Below are positions 26,977-34,977 of a stretch of 64,000 nucleotides of DNA, piece by piece. Location of the stretch: the NCBI RefSeq assembly GCF_019458805.1, contig NZ_JAIBOA010000007.1:62001-126000 (forward strand), read 5' to 3'. The notes beneath the pieces are model-generated. The model was not told the origin of the DNA and did no database searches. It worked only from the letters and a program-made list of their open reading frames with translations. How positions within the stretch are numbered: position 1 is the first letter of the stretch; the number at the start of each line of letters is the position of its first letter. The DNA is from Actinomadura parmotrematis (GTDB lineage: Bacteria; Actinomycetota; Actinomycetes; Streptosporangiales; Streptosporangiaceae). A program made the translations under genes and the position numbers.

Positions 26977-27828
26977 TTACCGTCCGAGCGCGAGCATCGC
27001 CTCGGCGACCTCGCCGATCGCCGCATCGGGTATCGCCGTGGCCGCCTCCTCCAGGACGAGCAGCCGGGCCCCGGGGATCTCGCGGGCGAGCGCCTCGCCG
27101 TTGCCGAGGGGGAAGAACCGGTCACGGCGGCCGTGGACGACGAGCGCGGGGATCTTGACCTCTGGCAGGCGCTCGCGCCAGCGGGGTCCGCAATCGAGCC
27201 GGGAGAACACCATGCCCAGCTGGTTCGCCATCTGGACGGAGGGAGCGGTGCCGGGCGTGCGGTCCCAGATGCGCGCGGCGGCCGTGCGGGCGGTGGCGGG
27301 GTCGTCGCCGAGGACCTCCGCCCCGGCGGCGGCGAACTCCGCGACCGCCTCGCGGTCGGCCCAGTCGGGCATCGGGCGGGCGAACAGCCGTCCCATCGTC
27401 GCCTCGTCGTGGCCGGGGAGGTCGGCGTCAGGCGGTCCGGGGGCCACCGGGCGGGTGCCGATCAGGGTGAGCGCCGAGAACGCGCCCGGATGATCGAGCA
27501 CGGCCGTCTGGGCGACCATCCCGCCGACGCCGATCCCCGCGAGATGGGCGGGTTCCCCGCCGAGCAGGCCGGCGAGGGCCGCCGCGTCGGCGGCGAGGTC
27601 GCGCAGGGTGTAGGCGGGCGCCTCCGGATCCGTGGTCGTCGACGTCCCGCTGTCGCGCAGGTCGTAGCGGACCGCGCGGCGCCCGCCGGCGGCGAGGCGC
27701 TCGCACAGCGCGTCGGGCCAGGACAGCATCGTCGTCCCGCCCGCGAGCAGGACGAGCGGTGCGTCCCCGGCGCCGAACGACTCGACGCCCAGCGCGGTCC
27801 CGTTGACGTTGACGGTTCTCGAAGTCAT
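26977..27828 (-). CDS. Alpha/beta-hydrolase fold protein, probably catalytically inactive
   Basis: The 283-residue protein follows the RdmC/haloperoxidase-like alpha/beta hydrolase pattern: an oxyanion region LVLLAGGTTMLSWPDALCERLA, RYDLRDSGTST, and LVVHGRRDRFFPLG with the catalytic-acid Asp. The nucleophile elbow reads AGIGVGGMVAQ, with Gly100 where Ser is expected. The segment usually holding the catalytic His reads EEAATAIPD (Thr264 at that place). Both the nucleophile and the general base therefore appear to be lost. It may be a binding protein or a pseudoenzyme. Confidence 0.78.
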   Translation of the reverse strand: MTSRTVNVNGTALGVESFGAGDAPLVLLAGGTTMLSWPDALCERLAAGGRRAVRYDLRDSGTSTTTDPEAPAYTLRDLAADAAALAGLLGGEPAHLAGIGVGGMVAQTAVLDHPGAFSALTLIGTRPVAPGPPDADLPGHDEATMGRLFARPMPDWADREAVAEFAAAGAEVLGDDPATARTAAARIWDRTPGTAPSVQMANQLGMVFSRLDCGPRWRERLPEVKIPALVVHGRRDRFFPLGNGEALAREIPGARLLVLEEAATAIPDAAIGEVAEAMLALGR

Positions 27829-27911
27829 GCCAGGACGGACCCGGTCCGCCGTCCGAACTCATCGCCGTCCCGCGAGGCCCAGGCGGGGCGGGGGCCGCCT
27901 GGGCCGGTCGG

Positions 27912-28982
27912 TCAGTCCGCCTGGACGGCGGCGCGGACGTTGATGGCGGCCTGGCCGAGCTGCGGGCTGCGCTCGGTGGCGATGCCGGCGGAGGGGTGGT
28001 GGCTGTTGTCGCCGATGAGGTAGCCCCAGCCGCGCGACAGCGGCATGCTGTAGATCCACGGGCCGCCGCTGGAGCCGGAGCCCATGTCGCAGCCGATCTC
28101 CAGGTACAGGGCGACGGGGGTGGCGTTGCCGACGCAGAACCGCAGGTCGTTGCCGGCGGTGCTGATGCCGGAACGGGCCGGGTGGGTGTTCTGCGGGTAG
28201 CCGAAGGAGCGGACGTCGGTGAACGTGGTCTCGCTGTAGGCGTCACCGAACTTGTAGCCCTGCCAGCCCACCACGTCGCCGACCTTCTTGCCCGCGGAGT
28301 TGGTGGACAGCGCGATCGCGCCCATGTCGTAGGTGTGGCTCTTGCCGTTGTGGTAGCCGGACGGCACGCTCCAGCTCTTGCCCGCCCACGTGCCGTAGGG
28401 CGAGCTGCCCCCGTGGAAGTCGGGCGCGAACAGGAACTTGGAGTACCACTTGCCGCTGCCGGTGCTGATGCAGTGGCCGGCGGTCCAGACCGTGCTGTGG
28501 TTCGCCGAGTTGATCACGGTGGCGGAGCAGTAGTGCCGGGCGCCGCCGGTGTCGGTGTAGTAGAGCCTGCCGATGGACGAGGCGGGCATGGCGCCGTGCG
28601 ACGCCCACACCTTGGACGCGGAGAAGTGCGTGAGGGCGTAGGTCTCCACGGCGGAGGCCGGGGCGACGGCGGCGGGGGCGGCGCCGTCGGCCGTCTCGGT
28701 CACCGCCGTGGGGGGCTCCGGCGCGGCCTCGGTGTAGTCGGTGGGGATGGGCGCGGGCGTGGCGTCGGCCATGGCCTCCGCCGTCCAGTACTGGGTGACC
28801 TGCTCCGCGGCCGTGGAGGAGGAACCGGAGCTGGACAGGGGCGCCGGCAGGCTGCCGGTGGCGGGCGTCCGGGGGTCGGCGGCCGCGGCCTGGCGGGCCT
28901 GTGCCGGCGCGACGCCGAGCGCGACCGCGGCGACGGCCGCCGCGAGGAGCGCGCCCAGCCGGGCGGTGCGTCGTGGTGTCAT
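27912..28982 (-). CDS. Secreted trypsin-like serine protease (S1/V8-like)
   Basis: This 356-residue precursor has a signal peptide ending around AQA (residue 29) and a long Ala/Pro/Thr-rich pro-region (about 30-115). The chymotrypsin-fold domain follows, with triad His170 (WTAGHC), Asp219 (TYDMGAI) and Ser305 (GSGSSGGPW, a GSSGGP variant of GDSGGP). Two Cys pairs are likely: 152/171 and 293/308 by position. GAAGGG five to ten bases upstream supports the start. The role may be extracellular protein use or self-processing; the substrate is unknown. Confidence 0.87.
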   Translation of the reverse strand: MTPRRTARLGALLAAAVAAVALGVAPAQARQAAAADPRTPATGSLPAPLSSSGSSSTAAEQVTQYWTAEAMADATPAPIPTDYTEAAPEPPTAVTETADGAAPAAVAPASAVETYALTHFSASKVWASHGAMPASSIGRLYYTDTGGARHYCSATVINSANHSTVWTAGHCISTGSGKWYSKFLFAPDFHGGSSPYGTWAGKSWSVPSGYHNGKSHTYDMGAIALSTNSAGKKVGDVVGWQGYKFGDAYSETTFTDVRSFGYPQNTHPARSGISTAGNDLRFCVGNATPVALYLEIGCDMGSGSSGGPWIYSMPLSRGWGYLIGDNSHHPSAGIATERSPQLGQAAINVRAAVQAD

Positions 28983-28992
28983 CTCATCCCTT

Positions 28993-29067
28993 CCGGATGA
29001 TCAACGAGGACGCCCCCAGATAAAGCGATCTTGATGGCCGCCGGGTGTCCACCACATGATCATCCGG
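28993..29067. repeat. Perfect 11-bp inverted repeat upstream of the protease gene
   Basis: CCGGATGATCA (28993-29003) and TGATCATCCGG (29057-29067) are exact complements, 53 bp apart, in the 182-bp region between the protease gene and the divergent TPR-like gene. It could be a looped operator. The first arm overlaps the protease ribosome-site region. Confidence 0.5.
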
Positions 29068-29164
29068 TGCCGCCCGTCCCGGCCGCCGGCCCTGGCCTGA
29101 CGTCGGCTCGCCGGTTACCGTCCTTGCAGCGGTTGCGCCCGGCTCGTGGACGGGGTGAGCGGTC

Positions 29165-29641
29165 ATGGTGGTCGCCGGCGGCACGCCGGACTTCGAGGAG
29201 ATCCCCGGGCTGCGGGTGCGCGCCGAGGCCGGCGACCGTGACGCGGCGGGGCGCCTCGCGGAGCTCCTCGCCCGGCGCGGCGACGCCGAGGAGGCCCTCG
29301 ACGTGTGGGCCCGCGCCTACGGCGACAGGGAGCCCGCGGCGAAGCGGCTGGCCGGGCTGCACGTCCAGGACGGCGACCTCGCCGGCGCCGTGAGCGTGTG
29401 GATGTTCTCGGATTCGATGTGGTACAATCCCGCCGGCCTCCGCGCGGAGGCGATGCGCCGCCTGACTCCCGAGGAGCAGATGGAGGAGGACGACGGCCCC
29501 GAGGACTGGGCCTACATCCAGGCCGAGGCGCTCATCGTGAAACTGGCCCGGCGGGGCGACGAGACGTCGATCGCGGAATTGCGCGCGATGGCCGAAGCGG
29601 GCGACCACCTGGCGAAGAAGCACCTAGAGGGTCGGGCCTGA
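29165..29641 (+). CDS. Small TPR/Sel1-like repeat protein
   Basis: This 158-residue acidic protein is built of short helical repeats (GDRDAAGRLAELLARRGDAE, EALDVWARAYGDREPAAKRLA and a final ELRAMAEAGDHLAKKHLEG). These resemble tetratricopeptide/Sel1 units used for protein-protein contact. There is no signal peptide. Its end overlaps the convergent GNAT gene by 18 bp. Confidence 0.65.
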   Translation: MVVAGGTPDFEEIPGLRVRAEAGDRDAAGRLAELLARRGDAEEALDVWARAYGDREPAAKRLAGLHVQDGDLAGAVSVWMFSDSMWYNPAGLRAEAMRRLTPEEQMEEDDGPEDWAYIQAEALIVKLARRGDETSIAELRAMAEAGDHLAKKHLEGRA

Positions 29642-30313
29642 CACCGGGGGAGTCGCGGCGACGCGGTAGTGGTAGCGGCATGTCTCGGTGAAGCCGGTGT
29701 TCCCGTAAAGCCGCAGGGCGGCCGCGTTCTCCCGCTCGACCTGCAGATACATGCTCTCGGCCTCGCAGGCCATCGCCCAGCCGGCCAGCGCGCCGAGCAC
29801 GGCCCGGCCCGCGCCCTTGCCGCGGTGCGCGGGCAGCGTCGCCAGGTCGAAGACGCCCGCCCAGCCGTCATCGAGGACGCCCCGGCCGATCGCCACCACC
29901 TCGCCGCCGGCCACTGCGGAGGCGTGGACGGACGGGGACGGCACGCGCACCAGCATGGTCAGGTAGGCGTCCAGGTCCTCGCCGCCGACCGCTTGCCACG
30001 TGGCGAGCCAGGCGTCCGACGGGCGGTCGTCCAGGGACACCGGCAGCGCGTCGAGCGGCTCCGGGCAGGCGGACGGCGTGATCTGGAAGCGCGCCGCCAG
30101 ACCGTGCCGCCCGTAGAAGCGCTCGGCGTCCTCGACCCGCCGCGCGAGGTCGTCCGGCGTCCCGCCGCCGTGCGGCAGGACGGTGCCGATCCACCAGGAC
30201 GCGGCGGGGGCGAGGCGCAGCCACCACCCGTCCCGGTGCTCGACCTGCTCGGCCGGAAGGGCGCGGGCCGCGCGCTCCTGGAGCGCCCGCGCATCGCCGT
30301 TCATGGCGGCCAT
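29624..30313 (-). CDS. GNAT-family N-acetyltransferase
   Basis: This 229-residue protein has an N-terminal non-catalytic region (EHRDGWWLRLAPAASWWIGT) and a C-terminal GNAT domain with VFDLATLPAHRGKGAGRAVLGALAGW (acetyl-CoA loop RGKGAG near residue 165). It ends ALRLYGNTGFTETCRYHYR. A second ATG at 30304 is possible. The substrate is unknown. Confidence 0.8.
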   Translation of the reverse strand: MAAMNGDARALQERAARALPAEQVEHRDGWWLRLAPAASWWIGTVLPHGGGTPDDLARRVEDAERFYGRHGLAARFQITPSACPEPLDALPVSLDDRPSDAWLATWQAVGGEDLDAYLTMLVRVPSPSVHASAVAGGEVVAIGRGVLDDGWAGVFDLATLPAHRGKGAGRAVLGALAGWAMACEAESMYLQVERENAAALRLYGNTGFTETCRYHYRVAATPPVSGPTL

Positions 30314-30335
30314 GGTGGCAGACGGGCCGCCCGGC

Positions 30336-30980
30336 TCAGTAGGCGACGGTGAAGCGGGCGCGGTGGTGGGCGGGCTCGTCGATCTCGTCCACGAAGGCGA
30401 TGGCGTAGTCCGCGCCGGAGATGAAGGACTTGCCGTGCTCGTCGGTGACCAGGACGTTGTCGCCGAGCCGGTAGGTCCCGGTGCGCTCGCCGGGCACCCA
30501 GGCGCCGAACTCGGCGGCCGGGCTGACGTAGAACCAGTCGGCGCCCGTGTCGGCGGCCCGCAGCGCGTCCAGGACCTTCGCGTGCGAGGCCGACTCGGTC
30601 CGGGCGGCCTCGGGGAAGCCGGCGGTGTCGATGAGGCGCGGCCCGCCCTCGCGCACCTTCAGGCTGCCCGCGCCGCCCACCACGCCGATCCGGGCGCCGC
30701 CCTCGGCGGCCGCCTTGAGCAGGTTCGGAACGAGCGCGGCGAGGTAGGGCTGGCCGTCCGCGCTGCCGTGGACCGCGACGACCAGGACGTCCGACCGGGC
30801 CGCCAGGTCGCGCACCAGCGCGTCGTCGCCGATGGAGCCGGCGACCGGCGTGACCCCCTCGCGGGCCGCGGCCGAGCCGGACCGGTTGACCGCGATGACC
30901 TCGTGCCCGCGGCGCAGGGCCTCGTCGGTGATGTGGCCCCCGGCGTAGCCGGTGGCGCCGAAGACGGTGATGGTCGCCAT
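30336..30980 (-). CDS. NAD(P)-binding oxidoreductase/epimerase-like protein (YwnB/NmrA-like)
   Basis: This 214-residue Rossmann protein starts with the loop ITVFGATGYAGGHITDEALRRG and contains RIGVVGGAGSLKV and WFYVSPAAEFGAW, as in atypical SDRs of the YwnB/YhfK group (NAD(P)H-dependent or cofactor-sensing). It lacks the YXXXK pair of classical SDRs. CGTTAACG, 8 bp and palindromic, lies about 30 bp upstream. The TetR gene precedes it in the same direction. Confidence 0.8.
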   Translation of the reverse strand: MATITVFGATGYAGGHITDEALRRGHEVIAVNRSGSAAAREGVTPVAGSIGDDALVRDLAARSDVLVVAVHGSADGQPYLAALVPNLLKAAAEGGARIGVVGGAGSLKVREGGPRLIDTAGFPEAARTESASHAKVLDALRAADTGADWFYVSPAAEFGAWVPGERTGTYRLGDNVLVTDEHGKSFISGADYAIAFVDEIDEPAHHRARFTVAY

Positions 30981-31065
30981 GGGGATCCCCTCGATCGGTG
31001 CTCCGTTAACGATCTTCCTATACCCCGTACCGCCACCTGAGCAGCATCGGAGCGCGTTCCGGGCG

Positions 31066-31833
31066 CTACTCGATCAGGGCCGCCAGGCCGTCGAGGACGC
31101 GGGCGAGGCCGAAGTCCCAGGCGCGCCCCGGGTCGTAGGCCGCGCCCTGGGCGCTGCCGGCGGCCGTGCCGACGCGGGCGGCGAGCGGGTGGGCGTCCGG
31201 GTCGAGGACCTTCGCCAGCAGGGGCGCGTTCGCCGCCCACCAGCGCTCGTCGTCGGGCGCGCCGTCGCGGAGGGCGGCGGCCTCGGCCGCGGCGCGGGCG
31301 GCGGCCTGGACGAAGGCGAGGACGTAGGTGAGCGCGGCGTCCATCGCCACGTCGTCCAGGCCGAGGCCGTCGAGGGCCGACAGCTCGTGCTCGTACTTGG
31401 CCATCAGCCCCGGCCCGAGCGGCGGGCGGACCGTGGAGACCGCCGCCGCCCACGGGTGGGCCTCGAACAGCGCCCTGTTGTCCTCGGCGACGGCGGCGAC
31501 GCGGTCCCGCCAGGGCCGGCCGGAGGTGTCGGCGCGCGGCATGCGGGCGTAGACGGCGTCCAGCATCAGGTCCAGGAGCTCGGCCTTGCCCGGGACGTAG
31601 GTGTAGAGCGTCATCGGGGCCGCACCGAGCCGCTGCGCCACGGCGCGCATCGTCACCGCGTCCAGGCCGTCGGCGTCGGCGAGGGCGACGGCGACGGCGA
31701 CGACCTCGTCGATGCTGAGCCGCTGCTGCGGGCCGCGCCGCCCGGCGGCCGGGACGCGCCAGAGCAGCTCCAGGGTGCGGACCGGATCCCCGGCCCCGCT
31801 TCGATCGTTGGGCACCCCACCATCCTCACGCAT
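31066..31833 (-). CDS. TetR/AcrR-family regulator (TetR_C-type ligand domain)
   Basis: This 255-residue regulator has an N-terminal helix-turn-helix (SIDEVVAVAVALADADGLDA, then MRAVAQRLGAAPMTLYTYVPGK; about residues 38-85). Its C-terminal domain is of the tetracycline-repressor type, as is common for repressors of drug-export or detoxification genes. The ATG at 31833 is preferred over an in-frame ATG at 31878, which would place coding sequence across a perfect 18-bp palindrome that must be the operator. The divergent neighbour is a VOC protein. Confidence 0.85.
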   Translation of the reverse strand: MREDGGVPNDRSGAGDPVRTLELLWRVPAAGRRGPQQRLSIDEVVAVAVALADADGLDAVTMRAVAQRLGAAPMTLYTYVPGKAELLDLMLDAVYARMPRADTSGRPWRDRVAAVAEDNRALFEAHPWAAAVSTVRPPLGPGLMAKYEHELSALDGLGLDDVAMDAALTYVLAFVQAAARAAAEAAALRDGAPDDERWWAANAPLLAKVLDPDAHPLAARVGTAAGSAQGAAYDPGRAWDFGLARVLDGLAALIE

Positions 31834-31858
31834 CGGCGCCGCGTTGCGGAATAACTCC

Positions 31859-31876
31859 GTACAACGTACGTTGTAC
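31859..31876. promoter_or_regulatory. Perfect 18-bp palindrome, TetR-type operator
   Basis: GTACAACGTACGTTGTAC is self-complementary and lies in the 78-bp divergent region between the TetR gene and the VOC gene. A further partial copy (CATCGTACG) follows on the right. Autoregulation and control of the VOC gene are inferred. Confidence 0.75.
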
Positions 31877-31911
31877 ATCGTACGAAGTCATGCCCCGATC
31901 GAGGAGGATCC

Positions 31912-32304
31912 TTGGCGATCACCGCCTCCGCCGTGTCCCTGAACGTCGACGACGTCGCGGCGTCCAGCGCGTTCCTGACCGGCCACTTCGGCTTCCGCGA
32001 GGAGACGGCCGCCGACGGGTTCGCGTCGCTGGCCCGCCCGGACGCCGGGATGAACGTCATCTACCTGCGGCGCGGCCTCGCCTCGCTGCCGGACGACCAG
32101 CGCGACGACCACGCCGACGGGGTGATCCTCGCCTTCGTCGTCGACGACCTGGAGGAAGAGCTCGCGCGCCTCACCGGCGAGGGCGTCGCCGTCACGATGC
32201 CGCTGCGCGAGGAGCCCTGGGGCGAGCGCGCCTTCCAGGTCACCGACCCGAACGGGGTCATCGTCCAGCTCGTCGACTGGAACGGGCCGGTGACCGACGC
32301 GTAG
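31912..32304 (+). CDS. VOC (glyoxalase/bleomycin-resistance) family protein
   Basis: This 130-residue protein has two beta-alpha-beta-beta-beta modules. The N-terminal one contains SLNVDDVAASSAFLTGHFGF and the C-terminal one contains EEPWGERAFQVTDPNGVIVQLVDW, with the usual metal-site Glu near the end. It starts with TTG after a strong GAGGAGG site at 31901-31907. Its 3' end overlaps the convergent MFS gene by 47 bp. It may be a lyase, a dioxygenase or a drug-binding protein. Confidence 0.82.
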   Translation: MAITASAVSLNVDDVAASSAFLTGHFGFREETAADGFASLARPDAGMNVIYLRRGLASLPDDQRDDHADGVILAFVVDDLEEELARLTGEGVAVTMPLREEPWGERAFQVTDPNGVIVQLVDWNGPVTDA

Positions 32305-33655
32305 CGGCGGCGGCCACGAGGAGGGCGGCGACCGCCGCCGACGCCCAGGCGAACGTCGGCGCGCCGGTGCCCGGCGGCCGTCCGGCGGCGGTCGCCGCGA
32401 GCAGCAGCACGGCCGTGCCGATCGCGCTGCCGAGCTGCGCGCTGGTGTTGACGAGGCCCGACGCGGCCGCGCGCGGTCCCTCCGGGACGTCGGTCGCCAG
32501 CGACGTCGAGGCCACCGACGACAGTCCGAGCCCGAGGCCCGCCAGGCCCATGCCGGTCCCGAGCAGCGGCAGGGAGCCGATGCGCAGGAGCGGCAGGGCC
32601 AGGCCGGCGCCGATGAGGGCGAGGCCGAGCGCGCAGACGCGCTCGCCGGGCCACCGGGCGAGGAGCCGGGCGGCGGACGCCGATCCGGCGATGACGAGCA
32701 CGCTGAGCGGCAGGAACGCCGCGGCCGTCCTCAGCTGCGACCAGCCGAGAGCCCCTTGGAGGTACAGCGTGATGAGGGTGGCCGCGCCGGTCGTCGTCGC
32801 GGTGTTGGCGAAGGCGGCGACGGTGCCGTTCCGCACCTGGGGGAGGGCGAGGAGCGGGCCGGGCAGCAGCGGCGCGTCCGACCGGCGGTCGACCGGCACG
32901 AACAGGGCGAGGGCGGCCGCCGCGCCGGCCAGCAGGCCCGCGCCGAGGACGCGGTGCGGCGGCTCGCCGAGCAGCGTCGCGCCGACCACCAGCAGCATGA
33001 CGCCCGCCGTCAGCAGGGCCGTCCCGGCGAGGTTCAGCGGCGCGCCGCCCTCCGCGCGGACCGGCGGCGCGAGGGCGGCGACGAGCGCGGCGAGCACCCC
33101 GGCGACCGCCGCGAGGCCCCAGAAGACCGGACGCCACCCGGCGAGCTCGCCGAGCGTCCCGCCGACCACGAACCCCGACGCGCTCGCCGCCGCACCGGCG
33201 GCGCTCCAGCCCGCGAGCGCGCGGGCCCGCGCCCGCTCGTCCCCGCCGGTCACCGACGTCAGCAGCCGCAGCGCCGACGGGACGGCCAGCGCGGCCGCGG
33301 CGCCCTGCGCGCAGCGGGCCGCGGCGAGCACCAGCGCCGACCCGGCGAGCGCCGCGAGCGCCGACTCCGCCGCGAACACCGCCAGGCTGAGCAGGATGCA
33401 GCGCCGGTAGCCGATCCGGTCGCCGAGCCGGGCGCCCAGCATGAGCAGCCCGCCGAAGAACATGGCGTACCCGGTGGCGACCGGCGTCCCGGCCGACGCC
33501 CCGGCGCCGACGTCGTCCAGCATGCGCGGCAGCACGGTGAGGACGACGGTGACGCCCATGACGTCGATGAACTGCACGAGGCAGAGCGCCACCACCGCGC
33601 CCCGGGCGCGCGCGGGCAGCCCCGCGCGCCGCTTCTCCCAAGCGCTCGTCGCCAT
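32258..33655 (-). CDS. MFS drug/proton antiporter, DHA2 (14-helix) type
   Basis: This 465-residue transporter shows the DHA2 pattern: FIDVMGVTVVLTVLPRML in helix 1, GYAMFFGGLLMLGARLGDRIGYRR (motif A) after helix 2, and ARCAQGAAAALAVPSALRLL (motif B with Arg). About 14 hydrophobic segments follow. Multidrug or antibiotic export is the usual role. It is convergent with the VOC gene and divergent from a second MFS gene. Confidence 0.85.
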   Translation of the reverse strand: MATSAWEKRRAGLPARARGAVVALCLVQFIDVMGVTVVLTVLPRMLDDVGAGASAGTPVATGYAMFFGGLLMLGARLGDRIGYRRCILLSLAVFAAESALAALAGSALVLAAARCAQGAAAALAVPSALRLLTSVTGGDERARARALAGWSAAGAAASASGFVVGGTLGELAGWRPVFWGLAAVAGVLAALVAALAPPVRAEGGAPLNLAGTALLTAGVMLLVVGATLLGEPPHRVLGAGLLAGAAAALALFVPVDRRSDAPLLPGPLLALPQVRNGTVAAFANTATTTGAATLITLYLQGALGWSQLRTAAAFLPLSVLVIAGSASAARLLARWPGERVCALGLALIGAGLALPLLRIGSLPLLGTGMGLAGLGLGLSSVASTSLATDVPEGPRAAASGLVNTSAQLGSAIGTAVLLLAATAAGRPPGTGAPTFAWASAAVAALLVAAAATRRSPARSSRRAGR

Positions 33656-33719
33656 CCGCGATCTCTACCCACGGAGAAGCGTTCGATGGCGCCCGCACCG
33701 CCCCCGCGCTACGATCACG

Positions 33720-33737
33720 AAACCGGCTAAACGGTTT
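33720..33737. promoter_or_regulatory. Inverted repeat AAACCG-N6-CGGTTT upstream of an MFS gene
   Basis: AAACCG and CGGTTT are exact complements separated by six bases and lie just before the ribosome site of the MFS gene starting at 33748. The pattern resembles operators of TetR-family and gamma-butyrolactone receptor regulators. Confidence 0.45.
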
Positions 33738-33747
33738 TGGAGGTGTC

Positions 33748-34974
33748 GTGACGGTCGTCGCGGTGGTCGAGGCGGAGCGGTCGGGCGGGCGGAACACGGC
33801 GGTGCTCGTGGTGTTCACGGCCCTGACGAACCTCGCGGACGGCGTCGCCAAGGTGGCGTTGCCGCTGATGGCGACGCAGGTCACGCGGTCGCCGGCGCTG
33901 GTGTCCGGGGTCGGGCTGACGCTGACGCTGCCGTGGCTGCTGACGGCGCTGCACGTCGGGGTGCTCGTGGACCGCTTCGACCGGCGGATGCTGATGTGGG
34001 CGGCCGACGTGGCGCGGGTGCTGGTCCTCGCGGCGCTGCTCGCCGCGAGCGTCGCCGGGGCGGTGGGGCTGCCCGCGCTGTACGCGGCGGGCATCGCGCT
34101 CGGCACCGCCGAGGTCGTCGCGCTGACGGCGGCGACGGCGCTGGTGCCGATGGCGGTCGCGCCCGGCGGGCTGGAGCGCGCGAACGCGTGGGTGGCGGGC
34201 GCCGAGACGGCCTGCAACGAGTTCTGCGGGCCGTTCGCCGGCGGCCTGCTCGTCGCGGCGGGCGCCTCGGCGGCGCTCGGCGCCACCGGGGCCGCCTACG
34301 TCGCCTCCATGGTCGTGCTCGCGCTGCTCGCCGGGCGCTTCGCGCCGCGCGCGGACGAGGCCGGGCCGCGGGAGTCGGTCAACCGGCGGATCGGGGAGGG
34401 GCTCCGGTTCCTGTGGGACGACCGGCTGCTGCGGATCATGGCGCTGACCCTCACCGTCCTGTGCGCCTGCTGGGGCGCCTGGCTCGCGCTCATGCCGCTG
34501 ATGGCGACCGCCGAGCTCGGCCTGGACGCCCGCGGCTACGGCGTCCTGCTGAGCGCGCTCGGCGCGGGCGGCCTCGCCGGCGCCGTCGCGGTGGCGCCGC
34601 TGAACCGGCTCCTCGGGCGCCGCTGGTCGATGTTCGCCGACCTGGCCGGCACCGCCGCGATGATGGCCGTCCCCGCGTTCGTCGGCGGGCTCTGGCCGGT
34701 CGCCGCCGCCGCGTTCGCCGGCGGCATGGGCGGCATCCTCTGGACGGTCAACTCGCGCACGCTGAGCCAGCGCAGGGTGCCGACGGGCCTCATGGGCCGC
34801 TACAACGCCGCCGCGCGCCTGTTCAGCTGGGGCGCGATGCCGCTCGGCGCCGCCGTCGTCGGCGTGCTCGCCGAGGCGGCCGGGATGCGGGCGGCGTTCG
34901 CGGTGTTCGCCGCCGCCGTGCTGGTGACGGTCGTCCCGTTCCTGCGCGTGGCGAGGAGCGCGGCGCTGGAGTAG
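33748..34974 (+). CDS. MFS transporter (macrolide-efflux/MdtG-like, 12 helices)
   Basis: This 408-residue transporter has about 12 membrane segments. Landmarks are LADGVAKVALPLMATQVTRSPAL, VLVDRFDRRMLMWAADVARV (motif A variant), and RRVPTGLMGRYNAAARLFSWGAMPLGA late in the protein. That set matches the MefA/enterobactin-exporter-like branch. The GTG start follows GGAGG. Substrate export is inferred. The operator-like repeat suggests a dedicated repressor not seen nearby. Confidence 0.83.
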   Translation: MTVVAVVEAERSGGRNTAVLVVFTALTNLADGVAKVALPLMATQVTRSPALVSGVGLTLTLPWLLTALHVGVLVDRFDRRMLMWAADVARVLVLAALLAASVAGAVGLPALYAAGIALGTAEVVALTAATALVPMAVAPGGLERANAWVAGAETACNEFCGPFAGGLLVAAGASAALGATGAAYVASMVVLALLAGRFAPRADEAGPRESVNRRIGEGLRFLWDDRLLRIMALTLTVLCACWGAWLALMPLMATAELGLDARGYGVLLSALGAGGLAGAVAVAPLNRLLGRRWSMFADLAGTAAMMAVPAFVGGLWPVAAAAFAGGMGGILWTVNSRTLSQRRVPTGLMGRYNAAARLFSWGAMPLGAAVVGVLAEAAGMRAAFAVFAAAVLVTVVPFLRVARSAALE

Positions 34975-34977
34975 CCG

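Noticed and set aside
31834..31878. TetR start at 31878
   Set aside because: It would put the first residues across the perfect palindrome that is best explained as the operator.
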